Counted from the first letter of the stretch, positions 12,601 to 25,804 are shown. The stretch: 64,000 nucleotides of DNA from Acanthacorydalis orientalis (GCA_034766995.1 CM068313.1:29378325-29442324), one strand, 5' to 3'. Program-made: numbers and translations. The notes: generated by a model from the letters alone, not told the origin.

Positions 12601-13190
12601 GTTACAGTGAACGTTAGATTGTTTCTTATGTATAAAGAAGAATATATGAGTATACATAATATGCTTTACAATTCTTACCTAATTTCGTATGCGCCATGCA
12701 ATATGTATGGATATGGTAGTTGGATGGAGTCCTGCGACGAGGAACGGAGCATGGGCATCACCATTTGGAGACGTCGTGTTCGGAATGTTAACGTTATTGT
12801 CTTTGCGAGCATCGTACAAGAGTTGCCCTTGTTAACATATTTATATAATAAATACACGATGCTCGTGTGTCATGTTGCAGCGAAATAAATGGCCTCTTGC
12901 GTTTGCTTCAACGGCCTCATACATGCTCTTGCTTGCTTCTCAGAAGTTCCTGGTGACTGCAATGGGAAGATTGATTTGTGGCTTGTGAAATTATCGTGTA
13001 TAGGAGATGAAACTGATGGGGAATTGTTTACGTGTGCAATGGAACCGTGTTGATTTTTGTTTTGACAAATGGCTTACACGTGTTGCTAACGTAACACCTA
13101 ATATGGAGTTCTTTTCAACTGTGCAGAATGATAAATTGTCTGAAATTTGATTGATACATAGATACATATAAACACTCACCCATTCTCTCT
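12600..13190. promoter_or_regulatory. Long higher-complexity island with a perfect-stem hairpin
   Basis: About 600 bases of mixed composition, one of the longest islands. The centre (12720-12960) is GC- and CpG-rich. GCGAGCATCGT at 12805-12815 pairs with ACGATGCTCGT at 12856-12866, around a 40-base loop that itself contains ACAAG/CTTGT. Frames of 93 residues (+, 12607-12888) and 60 residues (-, 12675-12857) overlap it, but neither has a recognisable domain. Open frames on both strands fit chance in a GC-richer patch. Most likely a noncoding regulatory element; a short exon cannot be ruled out. Confidence 0.4.
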
Positions 13191-13226
13191 CTCACACACA
13201 CACACACATATATACACACACACATT
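13181..13226. repeat. (CT)/(CA)n microsatellite
   Basis: A short CTCTCTCTC run, then CACACA repeats interrupted by TATATA. Confidence 0.9.
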
Positions 13227-15420
13227 AGTCATCAGTATTGTAATTGTAACACTTGAAACCATCAAAAGTTATGTAAATTTTCATGAAATATTTTTGGAAA
13301 AATATGAAATAAGATCAAAATCTAAATCATTATCCAATTATAAAATCGATAATTGTTATTTGTCAAAATGAAATTTGGGCAATTAAATTTAAATTACATT
13401 TTAAACTCCTATTTATTAAGTAATCTTTTTTAAAAAAATATTTCATTCTTCAGAAATTGAAAATAAATATTACATTGATTGAAAAATGAAAAAAGTATGA
13501 ATTTTAGAATAAAAATTGTTAAGATACATATATTATTTATTTATGTATCATACATCAACTAATGTAACGAAAAATGTATGGTGTATGTATAAAAATATAT
13601 TTATTTTATTACTCAAAATAATAATTCAAGATTTTATCTTATATAATTTATTATATGAAAGATACTTCATTTTTTAAAATGATATACTATATTTCAATAA
13701 ATATTACTAATAATAAATATCAGGTAACAACTTAAAATCTGACAGCAATCGAATTTAATTTAAGTATCATAAATTATTCATTTAAATCTTTAGTTAAATT
13801 GTTTCCAGAGAAAGATATATTTGCAAGGTACAAATCATATTGTTCTAGTGCTTTTGTTAAAGTAGTATTTGATCGTTTATTTCAAATACATAGATATTTT
13901 TGATATTCTCATTTTTAAATCAATGAATGTTAATATTGTTTTGTAATACTTTTTTGTTGTGTCATTTAAACAATCAAAAATTTTATAAGATTGTTTGGTT
14001 TAAATTCACTTCTTTATTTATTTGTTTACATTTAAAAGTTATCTGGAAATATTACTTCTGTAGTATGTATTAAAAGATATTCAATTTAATTTTATTGTTT
14101 TCTGATAATTACAACGATAAAGTAATTCAAATATATATATTCTGGCTTGGAAAAGAAATTATATTAAATAGTACCTTTTGATGATAAATTGTTATTAAAA
14201 AACAAACACAAATGTAAACCATTCATATTCCTTTTGATCGACGAAATGGCATTTATTTTTATTTTATTTTGACATTTTTGATTACGATAATCAAAAAGTT
14301 AATTTGTATTTAACTGTTCGTGTTAGTATATTTTTAACAGACAAATTAAGTATATAAATTAAGGCTATTAGACAAATAAATATTTCAATCAATGTATTAA
14401 ACGAACATATGCATATAAAAGTTATAAACTTTTCGAAACAAATACAATAAAAAAATAAATATTATCATTATTATTATACAGATATTGAACATTAGAAAAT
14501 AATACCACATAAATAATATTCGAGTAGGGCTATTAAAAAATACTAATGACATTTTGAACTTTTATTTAACAACGTTTAGAAATCTCACAAAATAAATAAA
14601 TATCGGTATTTAAAAATAACGAAACTTTTGAAAAATAAATAATAGAACAAATATATATCGACATAAAAGTATTTAAAACACAACTGATATGTATAAAGTA
14701 CGGCTTTTCTAGTCATAAATAAAAAAGCTAAATACAAAGGATATAATAAATAATCATTACTATTTATATTACTATTCAAAATCTATACATATTTACAGCC
14801 TACATGGAACAGATACGAAGATGTTTAATTTGTGGATAACGTTATTGTTGTATTATACGAAGAAGAAACACCGCTAATAATAGGAATAAAAGAGGAAAGA
14901 TGTGTGGAATGTTATAAATCGACTGTTAGATACTGTCGAACGCAGTAGTGTAATATGTTGTAATGATAATATCATTATGATCATATACGAGATCTCACAT
15001 TACAAAGCTATATAATAATTTATTTCCGATAAACATCTATCAGAGATTGAATTGATATTCACTGAACGTTGCGATTGTAGAAATTTAATTTAAATACTTG
15101 TATTACAGTCGATGAGTTTTCTGTGTCCAGGATCATAGAATATAAGATATGAGTTTGACATTTGATGCAGAGCTAATGCATTTCAAATTGATTCTCTGAT
15201 TTATTATGACGATTTTAATATATTCATCGGGGTATTCAGTCATATTCAGTCAATGGCTCACTGTATTGACATGCAATATGAAAACCTAATAGAGTTGAGA
15301 CTGTTAGTTCAAATTTTACAGTAAATAACATTTGAAAGCCTACTACTGTGTTCATATTTTATAGATCCGTTCACACAAAAAAAGTTGTATGTGTGTGTGT
15401 GTAAAAATTATGATATTTAA
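13227..15420. other. AT-rich noncoding DNA
   Basis: Mostly very AT-rich with no array longer than a few TA units. The part from about 14790 to 15300 is slightly richer (AACGCAGTAGTG near 14939, repeated CATATTCAGTCA near 15240-15250), but I see no defined element. No gene seen. Confidence 0.65.
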
Positions 15421-15560
15421 AATTTATGACATTATTTTTTACACCATTCTGGTCCACGCCTAAGCAGTCATAAGCCGCAGGTGTTCATGTAAAAAATGGC
15501 TGCCCCCACATCATATTACCGACATGTAAAAATGAAATGGCAACGTCATAACATAAATAT
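15420..15560. promoter_or_regulatory. Small island with YY1/PHO-type match
   Basis: A short GC-richer patch with AAAATGGCTGCC at 15493-15504, a close match to the extended YY1/Pleiohomeotic consensus, next to CGCAGGTG (an E-box CAGGTG). The ATG inside the match opens a 62-residue frame that soon becomes AT-rich and shows no domain. Confidence 0.35.
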
Positions 15561-16595
15561 ATGTGGTTTTAAAGATAAATGCACTGAACATTTATTCCTA
15601 ACAAAACATTTGAAAACAAAATTTGATATAATTGTTGTCTTTTATTTGTTTAGTGCTTTTTATAAATTTAATAAAATAATATAAAAACTATAATTAATTA
15701 AAGAGCTATGAGATAAATATTAAATATAACTAAGTAACGTTCTGACTGTTAGTAACTAATTTATAAAGTACTTTATTTGAAGTATCTATTATGATAGAAA
15801 TCTGATAAAGGAAATTAAACATTCAAAAAATAAAAGTAATAAAATTCAACTACAGACGAGTTGATTGTAACTGAGTCCATATAAAAAAATAATGTAAGTA
15901 CTGAGACTCTTTTTAATATTGAGTTAATTCGATCATTGATAAAGGCGGAGATCGTTGTTTTCAATTATACATTTCGATGTACAATTGGAAAACTATAATT
16001 AATTTTCATATAATGACTATGAGAAACTACAATAAGAGTGATTATAACAATAATTAATTACTTGTATAATAACGACTGTAATTAATTAACAATATATTAA
16101 TTATTGTTCTTATTAACAAACTAATGGGAAAAGGCGAACTGAAACAACTATTAAGATTGGTATAAAAATATTCAGTATGATGTAATAAAATATTCATAAA
16201 GAATATGGTGATATTTTTTTTGATTATGGTTTTTGGCACACTATATTTTCTTTAAAAATATAAATTTCGATGACATTTTTTTATACATTACCTTACATAG
16301 CAAACCAATTGCTTACAGAAGTTTGAATTGTTAAATTTTAAGCAAATAAAGAATATAAATATTCTTTATAATATATTTATCAGTCAAAACGGCACTATTA
16401 TCATTTTATTAAATTTTTAGTTATTCTTTTTATATAAATGTATATTTATAAAAAAATCTTATAAATTGAAAAAAATTATTCGCAATGTTCTCAATCTTTT
16501 TAATTCATCATTAAAACAGTTAAAATTTGAAGCATTTTGATCCACAATTGCATATGAACTAATACTGCAATAAAAAGTACATACACACACGCTCA
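15560..16595. other. AT-rich noncoding DNA
   Basis: AT-rich spacer; nothing recognised. Confidence 0.7.
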
Positions 16596-16602
16596 TATAT
16601 AT

Positions 16603-16653
<51 letters not shown>
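16596..16653. repeat. (TA)n microsatellite
   Basis: About 58 bases of alternating TA with one AAATAT interruption, preceded by ACACACACGC. Confidence 0.95.
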
Positions 16654-16657
<4 letters not shown>

Positions 16658-16659
16658 TT

Positions 16660-17400
16660 CACATAATAGTTGTAGACTCTTTCTAACTTACTTGAGTTAC
16701 TAGTGTAGCGTACAATAGGCGGTTAAGCTGTCATTATAAGAAAATATACTGAAGTATTGTTGCTTATGTATCCATTGTGTCATATATTAAGAGTTCTAGG
16801 AAAAAAATAAATTTGTAAAGTTCATTTGTAGCTATATCATTTCACAATGTAGTGATTTGCGTGCGTAATGAAAATTAAATGAACGATTATATACGTACTT
16901 TATTGATAGATTTTCGTTTATTCTTTACAATCACAAGATGCAGTATAATAGCAATGCAAATGAATGTTCTATTATTTTAATACATTTGAGCTGTCATTGT
17001 ATAATCAATGTAATATTGAAAAGGAACATAATTAAGTTCTACTTGAACACGAGTCAAGTAATAGAATTGCAAGCGCAGAGAATTATTTTTACAGCTGTCA
17101 CCTCTAGGCATGCGTTGCATTTCTATGAATATTTCAATCAACAGAGGTAGTCAAGCGAGTGACAACGTGTAATTAACAAATGTCTTCTTGTATTATGTGC
17201 TGTAAGACATACATTCGTACGTTATGAGAAATGACATTATTTGCAGGCATATGAAACAGTACTTTCCGTTAAAATAATAACGACGAATTTGCATTCAATT
17301 TAAAATAATTCTCAGAATAATCAGTAATTGGCTATTCTTGTACATTTACGATATTGCATTTTGATTTTATTGTAAGCTGAGGACTAGTGCACCAGAAGCA
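16660..17400. promoter_or_regulatory. Diffuse higher-complexity region
   Basis: Patchy enrichment of mixed sequence, with the best part at 17030-17175 (AGCTGTCACC, GCATGCGTTGC). Overlaps a 70-residue open frame at 16938-17150 with no recognisable domain. Weak candidate for regulatory DNA. Confidence 0.25.
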
Positions 17401-19466
17401 ATTAATGAGGTAATAAATTTATAAACATATTGAATGTTAAATGTTATATGTGTGTATAAACTATTTCGAACTTTATCAATCGACAAGTAATAATAATAAA
17501 ATAATGATAATGGAATTAAATAGTTTTTTTTAAAAAAAATCATCGTATATTTATACAAAAAAATGTACGTTTAATTATACTTAATATTTTCTATTAACTT
17601 ATTTGTTATGTTAGAATGAAAAAAAGTGTTATCAATATATTTTAAGATGTAAATAACTTTAAATCCGAGAATATATTAATAAAATACAAGTCTAATAAAT
17701 TAATTTCACTTTAATTTGTAATAAATGTTAATAATTTAAAAGTAATACTTTTAATTTCTTATTGAGGTTTCACTGTTTTCTATATAAGGAATAATATTTT
17801 GTAAAGAATTAATACAGTTAGAATTCTTGAAATAAATTTATTGAAATTTTTAATTATATTAAAATAAAGTTATTTGGTTATAGATCTTATGTATAAATTA
17901 ATTTATTTATCATACTTAGTTAATTTTATTTGTTCATTATTAATGTGTAAAAATTGATTATATTTTATAAGCAAATACACATTATTATTTGAAAGGATAT
18001 AATGTATACAAGCAGAATATTTAGTCCATTTTATTAAATCTGTTAAACAATCTGAAAAAAATATTATAATTATGGAAGAATAATATTATTTAAAGAAAAA
18101 GATTAATACAAATTCCTTCTTCAATTTATGGGATAAATGGAGACGGAACCCCTTTCTATTAAAATAATTAAATTTATCAGTATTAATATATTTTTGAGGA
18201 CAAAAATTTAAAAATATCGCCTTGAAGTGATTATAAACGTAATAAAATAATTAAAAGTATTGTTTCTAAGTTTCAAATGAAAGTGTACAAAAATACCGTT
18301 TAATTTAAAAGATGGGTTAACAATTTTTTTTAACATTAGTATATCTTTAAAAAATATAATAACGTTTTATATTATATAAGGCTATCCTTTTAATAAAAAT
18401 ATATTTTTTATAATAGATTACATTGAATATTTTCTTGTAATTTATTTACTTTAACATTTATAATAATTTCATCTGTATATTTTTGAATATGTTTTTGTCT
18501 TGTATCTATAAAGACTAACTATTTAGTAAAAATCATCTTCGTCCTGTTATAATACATTGAAAATTCTCTATTTCTATGTTTTTTTATTATTTATTAGATT
18601 TTATTAATTAATCTTTTTTGTTTATCTGTTGTTTTTTTAACATGCCGTTCTTATTTCAAGTTTAATTTCTTTAATTTCGCTACAAGTTATGAGTTCTTAT
18701 TGGTGTACATCGTCTATTTATTTATTTTTTTATATATATTTTTCCATAGTTCTCTATTATGATAAAAAGTGTCAAATTATTTTGGAATTTAGGACCTATA
18801 TTTTACGTATAAACATAAAGTGAGGCAAACTACATTAATTGAATTGTGTTGTCTTTAAGGAAACTAAAAAAATATATTTAATATTGATGTTTTTCATCCA
18901 AACACACTATCTAATATTTATTTTCCTAATTATTGTCTCAATATATTCATATTAATATGCGAGTTTAAATAAGCAAATGTAATATTTCAATAAGTGCTTG
19001 TTTCGTTTAAATTTCCTTTATGCAAACAAACTTATCAACTTTTGTTTTATAGTCATTCATGTTGAAAGGATTTATTGGTTATATTTAATTTTATATTATA
19101 CTTTACAGTTCTTTCTGAGAATTTAATGAGAAGATAAAATGTTTGGAAACATAATAGTGATAACACCATCAGAATTTTACGGAAGTTTAACTTACAATTT
19201 TCTGTATTTATTCCTTTATTTTTCCATTTGAATGACTAACATTTTTTCTAAATTCAAAATAAATATTTTTAGTATTTTTTTCCTTTTAATCAATTTTAAT
19301 CTTTTGTTCATATAACTTTAATCGTACAGGTTTACTATCGTATATTTGGATCAAGAGTTTTTCTTAATTAAGGGTATTTCGATTAGTAATATATGTATTT
19401 TTGATATTTAGATTTTTCAAAATAGATATAGTCTATGAAATGGTGATGAAGTGGACTTTTTTAATA

Positions 19467-19470
<4 letters not shown>
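17400..19470. other. Very AT-rich gene-free stretch
   Basis: Two kilobases of very AT-rich DNA with homopolymer T and A runs. I see no long open frame, microsatellite longer than a few units, transposon end or richer island. It is the emptiest stretch in the window. Confidence 0.75.
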
Positions 19471-19516
<46 letters not shown>

Positions 19517-19560
19517 TGTGTGTGTATACTATATATATATATATGTGTGTGTGTGTGTAC
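19471..19560. repeat. (TA)n-(TG)n microsatellite
   Basis: A (TA)n run of about 40 bases, then alternating short GT and AT runs ending in GTGTGTGTGTGT. Confidence 0.95.
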
Positions 19561-20335
19561 GTTTATGGGTGTATTAAAAATGATGTGTGGGATAAAATAA
19601 TTAACAAATAAAATTAATTATGTACTTTTAAAGTTAATAATTATCATAAATATAATACTATAGGTTTTTATATAGTAGAAATGAAAATATATTTTTGTAT
19701 GTACGTCCATAATTAATGATTAAATTTAAAATAGCGTAAGATATATGTTCATTTCTAGGAATAATGCGTGAAATTATATGTTACTAACAACAGTAAAATC
19801 AAAGAACGTTACATGAATGGATAATTATTAATATAAATTGTGTACGTATGCACACTTGCGGGTAAGAAATTCAGTTCTAAAAGCGTTTGTAATAGCTAAT
19901 TACAGATGCACGTACGTGTGTATGTTTAGTTTGGGTAATTGTATGTAATTACATACTTCTAATAAGTGTAATTATTAATCCATTACTGTTCTCTCTACTT
20001 GGTGGAAAGTCATTGATTCATGGATTGATATTAATGTTACGAGTCGTTTCCTGTTATAACTTTTATCGTCTATCTTAACAATTTGTCATTTGATAGGTGT
20101 ATAATTGAATTAATTGGATTTTTTCAATTTAATAATAAATGTTTCATTAATTCTGAATAAAGGCAATAATAAATTTTTTTTCTTTGATATTTAAAAAAAG
20201 AAACAGAAATTATTTATATAAATTTTTATAATTCTGAGATTTTTGCTTATAGTCTTGAATTTAAATTATTGTTATTCATTATTTATACCATTCAGTTACG
20301 AATAGAATAAATTCATACACGAACACACATACGTA
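19561..20335. other. AT-rich DNA with a weak richer patch
   Basis: AT-rich with a somewhat richer portion at about 19830-20100 (CACGTACGTGTG near 19910; ACGAGTCGTTTCC near 20040). No gene or mobile element recognised. Confidence 0.55.
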
Positions 20336-20340
20336 CATAC

Positions 20341-20413
<73 letters not shown>
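20336..20413. repeat. (CA)n-(TA)n microsatellite
   Basis: A CA run of about 30 bases passing directly into about 46 bases of TA. Such CA-to-TA transitions recur in the window (39682, 61830). Confidence 0.95.
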
Positions 20414-20416
<3 letters not shown>

Positions 20417-20759
20417 GTAAAATGAATAAAACTTTTCGAGTTTTTAAAAATATTGAAACATATTTATTTATATTTTTATGAGAAGGATATTTTTAACAAA
20501 AATAAAATTAAATAATAGTATTGATTAGAAAACGTGCACAGTTATTACTTAAATAATATTTATTTTACATTTTATGTTTTTTTACACTTTGTTTATTTTT
20601 AAGTTTCATGTTTATTTCTTAGGTAAAAAGTAAATTATTGTATAAACAATAAATTATTAGCTGTTTTAATAATGTAATTAATCTCTTTGAAAATACACAA
20701 ACTAATGATATTTTGGAGCGAAATTTTTGTAAAAGATTGTACAATTTGACTAGCAAATT

Positions 20760-21025
20760 CATCAGTCAGTTAGCGGATTTTCGAATCTCATTAAGCGTTG
20801 AATAGCATTGGAATGCCATGATTTCGTTCATCCAATCATCGTTTGCGGTCTTTTTCAATTCGTTTTGCGGCACACGTGCGCCAATTGAGTGGGTATCAAT
20901 TTCTTATTGTTATTATTGAATCGGTTTCCAATTAACGTTTCTCATACGAGTGCCTCGTATTCTTGACTACTTACTATCTCGTTCTACTGTACATACACGA
21001 GCGTGTGTTTTGTGTATGAAGTTTT
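20760..21025. promoter_or_regulatory. Higher-complexity island (candidate regulatory element)
   Basis: About 260 bases with many CpGs and mixed sequence. TTGCGGTC and TTGCGGCA near 20847-20872 carry the TGCGG part of Runt-domain sites, followed by CACGTGCGCC near 20874. ACGAGTGCCTCGT near 20947 is an imperfect palindrome. No open frame. Function inferred only. Confidence 0.4.
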
Positions 21026-21410
21026 CGTATGGTTTTTACGTTGTTGAAAAATAATAATGACACATGATTGATTAGATGATCAAAGAACGCTATTGGATTT
21101 AATTTTGAAAATAATTACATTTCGGAAAATTTTTTATTGGATTGATTTTTTTATAACACGATAATAACAGTTTGTTTGATTATTTTTTTATTGAGTTCTA
21201 ATTTTTGTAAAGTTATGGTTTGTTTATCTTTGCAAGGAGAAAATTTGGTCAGACGAAAGAATTATTTTTAAGAGAAATTCTATTCGTTACAAATAATATT
21301 TCATTTGTTCATACAGTTCATTCTCATTTCCCTCTCAAATGTAAATTTGTGGTCTACTTTAACGTAATGTGTGTAATCCTTTCTTAAAAAATAAATGAGT
21401 TTGAATATAT
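21026..21410. other. AT-rich noncoding DNA
   Basis: AT-rich spacer leading into the mariner relic; nothing recognised. Confidence 0.7.
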
Positions 21411-21413
21411 ATA

Positions 21414-21800
21414 AGGTTGATAGGAATATTTCTGTCTTCACTTTCTGAATTCTAACAATAATTTCTCTAATGTAAGTGTAATTTCATCGTGTTAATGTTA
21501 AAACTATTTTAAAGTGCATTTTTCGGTTTGTATTCTAAAGAACATACTGTTAGGAACATATGGTGCAATAGTGGTTCCAAAAATTTCATACTGGGGACGA
21601 GAGCCTTGAAGATGAAGAAGGTCGCGGGGTCCTTCTTCAGTTCATAATAACGAACTGAAGGCGTTAGTTGAATTAGAACCATGCACAATTCGACAGCTTA
21701 CATAAAAAATAGGCGTTAGTCATACAACAGTTCTGGACCACATAAAGCAGCTAGGAAAATGAATTTGAAAGTCATAAACAGCGATTATTTTTCTACCAAC

Positions 21801-21802
<2 letters not shown>
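21414..21802 (+). mobile_element. Non-autonomous mariner relic, copy A
   Basis: A short, internally deleted mariner of the Hsmar1/cecropia-like type. The left end AGGTTGATAGGAATATT follows a TA, and the right end TTTTTCTACCAACC is its decayed complement. Inside are remnants of the transposase N-terminal DNA-binding region: GGTGCAATAGTGGTTCC (the QWWF region), GACGAGAGCCTTGAAGATG (DESLED) and CAACAGTTCTGGACCACAT (TVLDHIKQL). The catalytic DD34D domain is absent. Compared with copies B and C it also lacks about 160 bases covering the start codon and first helix-turn-helix. The reading frame is broken, so no protein is expected. A (TA)n array abuts the right end. Confidence 0.85.

Positions 21803-21805
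<3 letters not shown>

Positions 21806-21837
<32 letters not shown>
21806..21837. repeat. (TA)n at mariner border
   Basis: Alternating TA immediately after the right end of mariner copy A, possibly grown from the TA target-site duplication or pre-existing as the target. Confidence 0.9.
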
Positions 21838-21841
<4 letters not shown>

Positions 21842-22200
21842 GTAGGATAAATTGAATCAGGATTAGAATTGAATCAGATTTTGTTTGACGGTCCTCGAGT
21901 TTTTCTTATATGGGTTTCTTAAGAGAACTGTCTAAGTCAATAATCTAGAAATTTGAGTAGATGCTTAAAATAATATTCCAATTGAAACATACAATTTATC
22001 GACAGAAAATTAGAGCAGGGTAATGAAACATGGTATAAGAACTGCTTGAATTCGCCAAAACATTAAGAGTCAGTTTTTTTATATAATTTGTCAAACAATA
22101 CAATGAAATGAACTTTGATTTTTTTTTGTAATATACATCTTATTTTCTTTTTCATTCATTCAAACATTATAAGTAAAATAAATTAGGAGATTCCTTTTGA

Positions 22201-22203
<3 letters not shown>

Positions 22204-22278
<75 letters not shown>
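22204..22278. repeat. (TA)n microsatellite
   Basis: About 75 bases of alternating TA. Confidence 0.95.
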
Positions 22279-22281
<3 letters not shown>

Positions 22282-23480
22282 AATATTTATTCATATATTT
22301 AGTTTATACTTATAAGCTTGAATTATTATATATTACTACGTTTAATTAAGAAAATGTAAAAACATTATTCATACATTTTTAATTTTTTTAATTTGTTACA
22401 TTGTAATTAATTTGATGAAGCACAAATAATCTTCTCGTTGTAATACAAGTAAGTAGTTTTTTTCAATCAAAACTTGTTAAGAATTCTTTTAAATTGAGTT
22501 TATAATCTTTAAGTTTAACTAAAACACGTCACATTTCGCTTTAAGGTATATGACAAACAAATTTAATAAACAATAATAATTACATCCTGTTTATACAATT
22601 GATCAGTATCTATAAATGAAAACTAAAATGTCATTAAAAACATTCGTAAATATTTATTGGGTTATCGATTCCAATTTAAAATGATTTGACATCTATTCTA
22701 AATGTATATTGGTTGATATCAAAAGACAAATTTGTTCAACTAATTCTTTAACCGTAATTTTTAATTCATTCGATAAAATTAAAACTAGATTAATTTCTTA
22801 CAATTCGATAATTAAAAAGTTTATCAGAAAGGAGAGAAATCAAATTAAATTAAATATAAAATAATTATATTACCATGTGTCTTTCTATTGAAATGTTCTT
22901 ATTTATTTTTTTGTTGTTAATCTCGATATGGTCGTACATAGTTTTAATAAAATTGTTTATTCTTTTATCATAAAGAAACTTTATTAATTATAAATATTGT
23001 TTTTTTTATATTTTATCAATTATAAACTTATTTACATATGAACGTAGTCAATGTCTTTGAAAATTTAATAAACAAAATTCAAAATAGTTATTTAGATGTC
23101 CATAAATGGTAGATTGTTTAGTTTTTATTTGCTTTTTTCAAGATTTATAATATTGATATTAAAAATAATTATGTAATATCATTAATTAAAATACAGATAC
23201 TAAATAAAATTTATTTTTATTTATATATAATAATACATGAGTAAATATCGATTTCATAAAGATATAAGAAATGAAAGTCAGGCTATAATTAATAAAAATC
23301 TACACAAAATTCTTAAAACTCGTCACATATACATAATATATGGTTGTATGTACGTAACATCTTAATTAATATTCTGCTTATGACTACAAAAAACTTCATG
23401 GCAAATTGAAAGTGCATTTTATGCATATTCATTTAGCGTTTACTGCTTTTTTGATCTGATAATGTTAAACAAAACACTTT
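22279..23480. other. Very AT-rich noncoding DNA
   Basis: No open frame, array or element recognised. Confidence 0.7.
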
Positions 23481-23610
23481 AAAGAGAAATTAAAACGCAT
23501 GTTCTCATCCAACGGTCGTGTTAAGACCACCCTGGAACTCAATTACGTCGAAATTGTGAAATAATTATCAATTAGGGGCATTTGTTTGCCCGAGGACAAT
23601 AATAATATTG
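23480..23610. promoter_or_regulatory. Small higher-complexity island
   Basis: About 130 bases of mixed sequence (CATCCAACGGTCGTG, GACCACCCTGGAAC, GGGGCATTTGTTTGCCC) in a desert. Short but sharply bounded. Candidate regulatory element by composition only. Confidence 0.3.
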
Positions 23611-24832
23611 TACATGTATTGCAAATTGAGTTTTAATTTAAAACAAATAGTCATTAAAAATTCGAATATAGCTATTAAATATAATACATTCGTAACTTTT
23701 TTTAAAATCTATAAAATATAATATTAAAAAATGGTTTCTGAGAGATATGATAAGTAATTTATGTAAATGATATTTATTACATTCCATGTTCGAAGAATAT
23801 GAATACATAAAAAATGAATGAGTTTTTTTAGGTTATGAAAAATAATATTTTAAAATTTTAAACTTAAATTTTGTATTAAGAGATTGTGTTGAAAACCTTA
23901 AAGAGTGTGTATTGTTATTTCATAATTTATATAATTTAACAATTCATTAAAATCACACCAGATAATTATCATATTCAAAATGTTTTTGTTATTGAAAATA
24001 TATTTCTTATAATTTAAAAATAAATCAAATATTTGATATTAAACATAACTAATAATATACACACTAAGTTTAATTTATGTCACAAACAAAGATCCGTAAA
24101 TTTGTCATATTAAACTAGTTTTGTTGACCAATGGTTATGATTTCGAAACGAAGAATAATATCTTATTTGTTGGCACAAGTAGCATTTTAAAAAGTATATT
24201 TTAGCGATATGATCTCTGTATTACGATTGTAACATATTACAGTAATAAATTTAATGTGTCTGACCCGTTTCAAATGACATGTCAACTTTACATTTGCAAT
24301 AGTTTGAAAAAGCAAACAATGATTAAAAAATATAAGTTTCTAAAACGATTAGTGTCACTTCGACTTGAAACAAATTGATAATTTTATTATATTATGAACT
24401 GCATCAAGTCAAATTTACATTACACTGTATAATTGAAAGAATGAATTATTATGACAGGTGAATTGAACCACGCCCGGTTTTAGAAGTGGAATAAAATTAA
24501 GTCCGGAACAATTATTTAGAAAATATTAAGGATATTTTTCATTGAAGAAAAATTCATAATGAAAAGAAACAGTCCATAAAAATACAATATTTATTTTATT
24601 TTATAATTTTCTTACATAAAGTGACATTTGTATTTAAAATATTTATTTTTTCAATATAATGTAAAAATAAATTTCCATATAAATAACGAATATATTGGGG
24701 AAATAATGAATTAAATGAAACGATATTTAAATATAATTTTTATTAAGAAATTAATTAAGTAAAATAATGAAATCTTAATAATCGTAAGAACAATCTAGTG
24801 TTCTGATCTTATTTATTTATGTTTATTATAAG
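23611..24832. other. AT-rich noncoding DNA
   Basis: AT-rich spacer with slightly richer sequence near 24100-24300 and 24455-24510; nothing recognised. Confidence 0.65.
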
Positions 24833-25382
24833 ATTGGTTGAAAAATAATTGTGGCTTATGACCTTTAAATTCATATATATTTTTCTCGGATAGCAGTTTC
24901 AAATGGTCTAGAACTGTTGGATGCCTAACTTTTAATTTTTGTGCAAGCTCTCAAATTGTTGTGCGTGGTTCTGATTCTACTAATGCCTTTAGTTGATAGT
25001 TATGAACTGAAAAATAACGCCCGCAACCCTCTTCATCTTCAAGGCTCTCGTCCCCAGCATGAACTTCTTGGAACCACCATTGCACCATACGTTCCTCAAC
25101 AGTACCGACACCAAAAGCATCGTTTAGTTTACGAGCAGTTTCTGCTGCTTTACCACCAGTTTTGAACTTATAAAAAAATTGCTCTCGTTTCACTTTTTTC
25201 CATCTTTAATTCAATAGTCCAATTTGATGAAAAATTAATAATAAATCTAAAGTCGATGTTATCAAAATACAGACCAAAAAATGCACTTTAAAATGATATT
25301 AGCATAAACACGATAAAATCGTTCATTGAAAAAAATAAGGTAAGAATTCAAACAAAAACCGCAATTATTGTACTGCCAACCT
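24833..25382 (-). mobile_element. Non-autonomous mariner relic, copy B (both ends)
   Basis: A complete about 550-bp deletion derivative of an Hsmar1/cecropia-like mariner, read on the minus strand. The 5' end, at the high-coordinate side, reads AGGTTGGCAGTACAATAATT as the reverse complement of about 25363-25382. The 3' end is ATTGGTTGAAAAATAATTGT at 24833. The element joins the transposase DNA-binding region directly to the 3' terminus, removing the catalytic domain. Its length and layout match copy C, so the deletion pre-dates amplification. Mobilisation would have needed an intact transposase from elsewhere. Confidence 0.9.
24885..25203 (-). pseudogene. Mariner transposase N-terminal fragment
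   Basis: Translation gives a classic mariner DNA-binding region: YKFKTGGKAAETARKLNDAF (first helix-turn-helix), then VQWWFQEVHAGDESLEDEE, then QLKALVESEPRTTI and, past an in-frame stop, ELAQKLKVRHPTVLDHLK (second helix-turn-helix). This covers about the first 110 residues of a family whose members are about 340-350 residues. The whole DD34D catalytic domain is missing. The family start codon is probably the ATG ending at 25203 (MEK...), but an indel about ten codons later throws it out of frame, so the open frame now begins at 25193. Not functional as a transposase. Confidence 0.85.
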
Positions 25383-25740
25383 TGAATGATATGATCCTTC
25401 ATCCTTCAATTAATTTAAAATTTCAAAAGATTACTTTTTCACTGTTAAATAACGAGAATACAGGGGTATGAAATGAAGTTCATTTGATGTTAACTTTAAA
25501 ATTAATGAATAATCATAGAACTGTTTGCAGGTTTATTTTTGGGATATAACAATCTTTCGATACCGTTTAATTATTGTATCGATTCTTATCTAATTTTGAT
25601 TTGTAAACAATATAAAATTTTCCAGTATTCACTATGTACTAAAATTTATGTTGAAACAAATTTGTAACCAAACTTTAAAAACATTCAGCATCACTTTAAC
25701 CAAAGCAAAAAATATTAAGAAAAAAAACGCCGGCCAAAGG
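25383..25740. other. AT-rich noncoding DNA
   Basis: Spacer between mariner copy B and a (TA)n array; nothing recognised. Confidence 0.65.
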
Positions 25741-25769
25741 ATATATGTATATATGTATATATGTATATA

Positions 25770-25804
<35 letters not shown>
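25740..25804. repeat. (TATG)n/(TA)n microsatellite
   Basis: TATATG repeats grading into alternating TA with a TACATA break. Confidence 0.95.

Noticed and set aside
12607..12888. 93-residue open frame as a small secreted or novel protein
   Set aside because: No signal peptide or domain, and an antisense frame overlaps it. More simply explained by fewer stops in a richer island.
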